64,000 nt of DNA from Kumtagia yinganensis. GTDB lineage: Bacteria > Pseudomonadota > Alphaproteobacteria > Rhizobiales > Rhizobiaceae. Where the stretch lies: NCBI RefSeq assembly GCF_040081985.1, contig NZ_JBEBMH010000008.1, positions 186,001 to 250,000 of the forward strand, in the 5' to 3' direction. Under the pieces are notes generated by a model. That model did not search any database. It was not told the DNA's origin and worked only from the letters and a program-made list of their open reading frames with translations. Each line of letters begins with the position of its first letter. Position 1 is the stretch's first letter. This document shows, piece by piece, positions 60,431 through 64,000 of this stretch. Made by a program: the position numbers and the translations under genes.

Positions 60431-61711
60431 TCACGCTGTCGACCAGGCGGAAGTCGAACGAGCGTGGGCGGATTGCGTGGACGCAAGCAACTGCCAATCG
60501 ACTTCTTCGAGGCCGCTCGCCGCGAACGGATCGACCAGCGTCCCCGCCACCATCGAGGCCAGCAGGCGCGGCGCGGGCGGGATTTTCGCCACCGTGGCGA
60601 CAAGGCGGTCGCGCAGGAAGGGCAGCAGCACCGAATCCGACTGATAGAACGGCGTGAACATCCAGGACAGCGCCTGGAAGACGCGCACATGCAGCCGCCG
60701 GGCGCGAACGTAGTCTTCAAGCGCATTGTCCAGGCTCGAATGCGCCCGCAGCGCATGCGCCAGCGCGGTCGCGTCGAGCAGCGCCATGTTCGCCCCCTGC
60801 CCGAGCTGCGGGCTGGTCGCGTGCGCCGCATCCCCGATGACCGCAAGCCGCCGCCCTGCCGGTCGCATCAGCGTGTGGTGGCCATAACGCGCCAGCACGA
60901 GCTGCTCGAAACCGTCGATCTGGTCGGTGAAGGCGCGGCATTCCGGCCACAATGAAACAAGCCTGTCCTTCCACGCATCGATGCCGGCCGCTCGTACAGG
61001 CTCGGCGTCCGCCGGTTTCAGGCTCCAGAAGAAAGCGGCCATAGGGTCGGCCTCCGGCTCCGGCCGCCCAATCGGCAGCACACCGATCATCACGCTCGCC
61101 CTGTCGTAGCGCTGCAGCAGTCCACGCAGGTCGAACCCGTCGCGCCAGCCGAGCGAAGCCCAGAGCGCGCCATAGGCGAGCGGTCTTGGCTCGCAGGAGG
61201 CGTCCGCCCGTCGGCGCAGGACGGAGCGTGTCCCCGACGCGTCGACCACCAGATCGAACGGCCCGATCCGCCTTCCATGCTCGCCGATCAGCGCGGCACT
61301 TTCCCCGCCGGCATCGATGTCCGAAATTTCCATGCCGGTCTCGACCAAAATGCCTGCGCGTAAAACGGCGCGGTGCAGTACGCCGAACAGCGCCGCCCGA
61401 TGCACCGCCAATCCAAAGCGTCCGCCCGCGATGGCGTCATAACGCACGTCGAGAACCGTGCGTCCGGTCCTGGCGTCGGCGCCGTACAGACGGTCGATTC
61501 GTGCACCCAACGCCAGGATTTCCTCGAGCAGACCGAGATGCTGAAGCACCGTCAGGCCGGTCGGCTGCAGGATCAGACCCGAGCCGAGCGGTTTTGGCTC
61601 CTCGAAGCGCTCGAACAATGTCACGCGATGGCCGTCGCGGTTGAGCAGCAACGCCGCCGCAAGCCCCGCCGGGCCGGCACCGACGATCGCGATGGTCAAT
61701 TTGGATGTCAT
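60431..61711 (-). CDS. FAD-dependent monooxygenase/oxidoreductase
   Basis: A 426-residue flavoprotein of the aromatic-hydroxylase (PHBH/UbiH) fold. FAD-binding motifs are IAIVGAGPAGLAAALLLNRD at the N-terminus and AVIGDAAHATSPQLGQGANM in the middle. It would hydroxylate an aromatic or polycyclic substrate with NAD(P)H and oxygen; the substrate cannot be read. The end of the frame (position 60431) is normal in length for the family. No redox partner gene is adjacent. Confidence 0.87.
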   Translation of the reverse strand: MTSKLTIAIVGAGPAGLAAALLLNRDGHRVTLFERFEEPKPLGSGLILQPTGLTVLQHLGLLEEILALGARIDRLYGADARTGRTVLDVRYDAIAGGRFGLAVHRAALFGVLHRAVLRAGILVETGMEISDIDAGGESAALIGEHGRRIGPFDLVVDASGTRSVLRRRADASCEPRPLAYGALWASLGWRDGFDLRGLLQRYDRASVMIGVLPIGRPEPEADPMAAFFWSLKPADAEPVRAAGIDAWKDRLVSLWPECRAFTDQIDGFEQLVLARYGHHTLMRPAGRRLAVIGDAAHATSPQLGQGANMALLDATALAHALRAHSSLDNALEDYVRARRLHVRVFQALSWMFTPFYQSDSVLLPFLRDRLVATVAKIPPAPRLLASMVAGTLVDPFAASGLEEVDWQLLASTQSAHARSTSAWSTA

Positions 61712-61820
61712 GGACCCGCCCCTGCTCTCGCCGCACCCTCAATCCGAATCGCAGCAACGCAAGGGCATCTTAGCGATCATATAAACCGGGACTTAGCATC
61801 AATCGCCTACGGTCGCGGCC

Positions 61821-62543
61821 ATGACGCCGATCGGCTTCTTCATCAGGCTGGGTCTCTCCGCTGCGCTAGCACTCGCCGCGGTCTGCGCACTCGTGGTCGG
61901 CACGTCAGACGGCGCCGTCACGGCATTCTTGTTCCTGTCTGCGCTCGTGTTTGGGATCACAATTCTCGAAGCCGCGTTCACGCGACAGGCGGACCATCTG
62001 ATTACCCAGTTCCCCGGACCGGTCGTGCTCAGCGCGCCGACCTGGCAGCGCGTGGTGCTCGCGCTCTGGGTGGGATCGGTCGCAGCCTTTCTCATCTACG
62101 GCGCGGTCGTCGGCAAGGCAGGACCGCGCGACGACTGGGAATTTACGAGGCTCGTCGTCATCGGCACCTTCGGTCTGGTCGCCGGACTGGGCGCACTCTG
62201 CATGCTCCCGCGCCGCCTGCTCATCCTGGATGCCGACGGGCTCGAATACCAATCCGTCTGGGGAACCTATTCGTTCCGCTGGTCGGCCTTCTCGAGATTC
62301 TACCTGGCCGGCAGCCGCTGGCGCTTCGTCATGTGCGAATACGCCGGTCAGCCGCACCGCAAGTGGCTGTCCCGCCGTGCGCTGATGATCACCGCCCCGA
62401 TCGGTATCTCGAAACATGCTCTCGCGGCGCTGCTGACCAAATGGCAGGCGCGCGCCCTGGCAAGTGAAGGCGTGCCGTCGCCACAGGCAACCGGCCCTGC
62501 GGCTTCGCACAACAGGAACCGCTCGCTGCTGGATTACGCCTGA
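61821..62543 (+). CDS. Hypothetical integral membrane protein
   Basis: A 240-residue protein with about four hydrophobic helices in the first 130 residues (AALALAAVCALVVGTS, TAFLFLSALVFGITIL, VVLALWVGSVAAFLIYGAVV, VVIGTFGLVAGLGALCML). A soluble C-terminal part follows (LILDADGLEYQSVWGTYSFR), which may fold as a PH-like domain. Its function is unrecognised. The C-terminus overlaps the HxlR gene by 10 bases in convergent orientation. Confidence 0.65.
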   Translation: MTPIGFFIRLGLSAALALAAVCALVVGTSDGAVTAFLFLSALVFGITILEAAFTRQADHLITQFPGPVVLSAPTWQRVVLALWVGSVAAFLIYGAVVGKAGPRDDWEFTRLVVIGTFGLVAGLGALCMLPRRLLILDADGLEYQSVWGTYSFRWSAFSRFYLAGSRWRFVMCEYAGQPHRKWLSRRALMITAPIGISKHALAALLTKWQARALASEGVPSPQATGPAASHNRNRSLLDYA

Positions 62544-62956
62544 CGCGTCGCCGATTGCACGGAATCGAACTGCGCGCGCGCCTTGCGGACATTGGCGTGG
62601 TTCAGCTCCGCCCACTGGATCAGCCGCTGCAGCGGCTCGAACATCGAGCGGCCGAGGTCGGTCAGGCTGTATTCGACGCTCGGCGGCTTGGTCGGAAACA
62701 CCTCGCGATGCACATAACCGTCGCGCTGCAGGTCGTGCAGGGTCTGGGTCAGCATGCGCTGGGAAATGTCGGGCACCAGCCGGCGCAACTCGCCGAAGCG
62801 ATAGGGCCGCTCGGCCAGCGCCATCATCAGCAGCGAACTCCAGCGGCCGCTGAGCGTCTGGATGACGTCGCGCACCGGGCAGTTGGCAAGGCCTCTGCCG
62901 CCTTCGGCGCCGTAGACCTCGATCATCGTCCGGAAATTCGACTGCCTGGCATCCAT
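62534..62956 (-). CDS. HxlR-family transcriptional regulator
   Basis: A 140-residue winged-helix repressor. Family motifs are NCPVRDVIQTLSGRWSSLLM (with the cysteine near the redox-sensing position), PYRFGELRRLVPDISQRMLT and DGYVHREVFPTKPPSVEYSL. AGGGA precedes the ATG at 62956; an in-frame extension to 63022 is rejected. It diverges from the NmrA/QorB-like gene, matching the ytfH-ytfG (qor2) arrangement of E. coli, so it probably represses that gene in response to quinone or redox stress. Confidence 0.9.
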   Translation of the reverse strand: MDARQSNFRTMIEVYGAEGGRGLANCPVRDVIQTLSGRWSSLLMMALAERPYRFGELRRLVPDISQRMLTQTLHDLQRDGYVHREVFPTKPPSVEYSLTDLGRSMFEPLQRLIQWAELNHANVRKARAQFDSVQSATRQA

Positions 62957-63071
62957 CGCTGGTTCCCTGAATGTGCCTACCTCCCGCAAAACTGCCTTCT
63001 TTACAGCGGCGGGGCAATTCATAATTTAGTGCTGCTCTCAAAAAGAGACCACCAATCGAACGGATTTCACC

Positions 63072-63956
63072 ATGACCGACACAATCTTCGTCACAGGCGC
63101 CTCCGGCCATCTCGGCCAGCGCGTCATCCATCATCTGCTGGAGCGCGGCGTCGCACCGTCACGGATCATCGCGGGCACCCGCGATCCCGCAAAACTCGGC
63201 GACCTCGCGGCCAGGGGCATCATCGTCCGCGCCGCCGATTTCAACGACAAGCCCGGCCTGGTCAAGGCGTTTGCCGGCGCCGACACCGTCCTGATCATCT
63301 CGACCGATGCGCTGGACGGTGCGGGCACCCGTCAGCGCCAGCACATCACCGCCGTGGAAGCGGCGACCGAAGCCGGCGCCAAACGCCTCGCCTACACCTC
63401 CTTGCCGGTGCCGGAAACCTCGAAGGTCAGCTTCGCGCCCGACCATCTGAACACCGAGAAGGCCGTGAAGGCGACCGGCCTCCCCCACCTGCTCTTCCGC
63501 GACAACTGGTACCAGGAGAACCTGTTCATGGCGCTGCCGCACGCCTTCGCCAGCGGTCAGTGGTACACATCCGCCGGCGATGGGCGCATCGCCTACGTCG
63601 CGCGCGACGACGTCGCGGCGGCGATCGCCGGCGCGCTGGTCAACTGGCCGGCCGAAAGCATGACCTACACTCTGACGGGCACAGAAGCCTTCGACAACGG
63701 AGAGGTCGCTAAACTGGCGAGTGCCGCCATCGGCAAGCCGCTGCAGGTCGTCAACCTCACCGACGAGCAACTGGCGGGCGGCATGAAGTCGGCCGGTCTG
63801 CCGGAGGCGATCATCCCGACCATCGTCTCCTTCGACACGGCCGCGCGCGCCGGCGACCTCGCGGTCATCACCGGCGATGTGGAAGCGCTGTCCGGCCGCA
63901 AGTCGAAGCCGCTGAAGACTTTCCTCGAGGAGAACAAGGCAGCGCTCGCCGGCTGA
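63072..63956 (+). CDS. NmrA/QorB-like NAD(P)H-dependent quinone oxidoreductase
   Basis: A 294-residue atypical SDR (NmrA-like). The dinucleotide-binding start is IFVTGASGHLGQRVIHHLLE, followed by RIIAGTRDPAKLGDLAARG and FRDNWYQENLFMALP. It resembles quinone oxidoreductase 2 (YtfG/QorB). The gene starts opposite the HxlR regulator with 115 bases between them. It may detoxify quinones or act in redox sensing. Confidence 0.9.
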   Translation: MTDTIFVTGASGHLGQRVIHHLLERGVAPSRIIAGTRDPAKLGDLAARGIIVRAADFNDKPGLVKAFAGADTVLIISTDALDGAGTRQRQHITAVEAATEAGAKRLAYTSLPVPETSKVSFAPDHLNTEKAVKATGLPHLLFRDNWYQENLFMALPHAFASGQWYTSAGDGRIAYVARDDVAAAIAGALVNWPAESMTYTLTGTEAFDNGEVAKLASAAIGKPLQVVNLTDEQLAGGMKSAGLPEAIIPTIVSFDTAARAGDLAVITGDVEALSGRKSKPLKTFLEENKAALAG

Positions 63957-63965
63957 TCGCCCGAA

Positions 63966-63985
63966 GCGGCACGGCCCCGTGCCGC
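63966..63985 (+). terminator. Hairpin after the NmrA/QorB-like gene
   Basis: Perfect 9-base stem GCGGCACGG / CCGTGCCGC with a 2-base loop, 10 bases after the stop. There is no T-run within the window, so termination is likely but not certain. Confidence 0.5.
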
Positions 63986-64000
63986 ATCCCAGTGGAGCGG

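Overview
The window looks like a chromosomal segment of a Rhizobiales bacterium, probably in the Mesorhizobium/Aminobacter/Phyllobacteriaceae neighbourhood. The signs are high GC, an aerobic-type cob cluster, a chvE-gguAB locus with gbpR, a BA14K protein, long intergenic palindromes and a small RNA with repeated anti-Shine-Dalgarno loops. No phage, plasmid or CRISPR module is visible. The genus is inferred from gene content only.

Bases 1-9986 hold a nearly continuous cobalamin block: cobI (cut by the window edge), cobJ, cobK (opposite strand), cobL-cobE-cobM, cbiD (opposite strand), cobA-cobB, cobS and cobT. Many of these genes overlap by 4 bases. Bases 10058-13595 carry a DUF883-like protein, an SH3 protein, an EamA transporter and a low-GC fatty-acid/sterol hydroxylase gene preceded by a transposase remnant.

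Bases 13646-23708 are a sugar locus. The chvE-gguA-gguB importer runs rightward from the LysR gene gbpR. A leftward operon (gguC, a Gfo/Idh dehydrogenase, an IlvD/Edd sugar-acid dehydratase and a FadR-type regulator) supplies oxidative steps for sugars such as arabinose or galactose. An operator-like palindrome lies in front of that operon.

Bases 24602-45517 are dominated by cyclic-amide and amide hydrolysis: an isochorismatase-type amidase, a CobW GTPase with a small CxxC protein, an imidase/deacetylase, a D-hydantoinase, an N-carbamoyl-D-amino-acid hydrolase, an amidase, hyuA/hyuB and a polyamine-type ABC importer. Almost all lie on the minus strand and face a LysR gene with an ornithine-cyclodeaminase relative behind it. 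The set suggests a hydantoin/imide/N-carbamoyl salvage region.

Bases 45622-46722 are RNA-rich: tRNA-Lys(CTT), a predicted anti-SD small RNA of about 118 nt with three CUCCUCCC hairpin loops, a small lipoprotein, tRNA-Cys(GCA) and a large inverted repeat. The remainder (46720-64000) carries a PhzF protein, a HlyD/MacB-type export system, a NUDIX hydrolase, an acyltransferase-SGNH protein, an exo/endonuclease-fold protein, BA14K and PilZ proteins, a trypsin-fold protease followed by a separate small prodomain-like protein, ilvC with its terminator, a TetR gene with a palindromic operator candidate, an orphan HExxHxxGxxH protein, an FAD monooxygenase and an HxlR/NmrA divergent pair.

All functions are read from sequence motifs and remembered families; no search or folding program was run.
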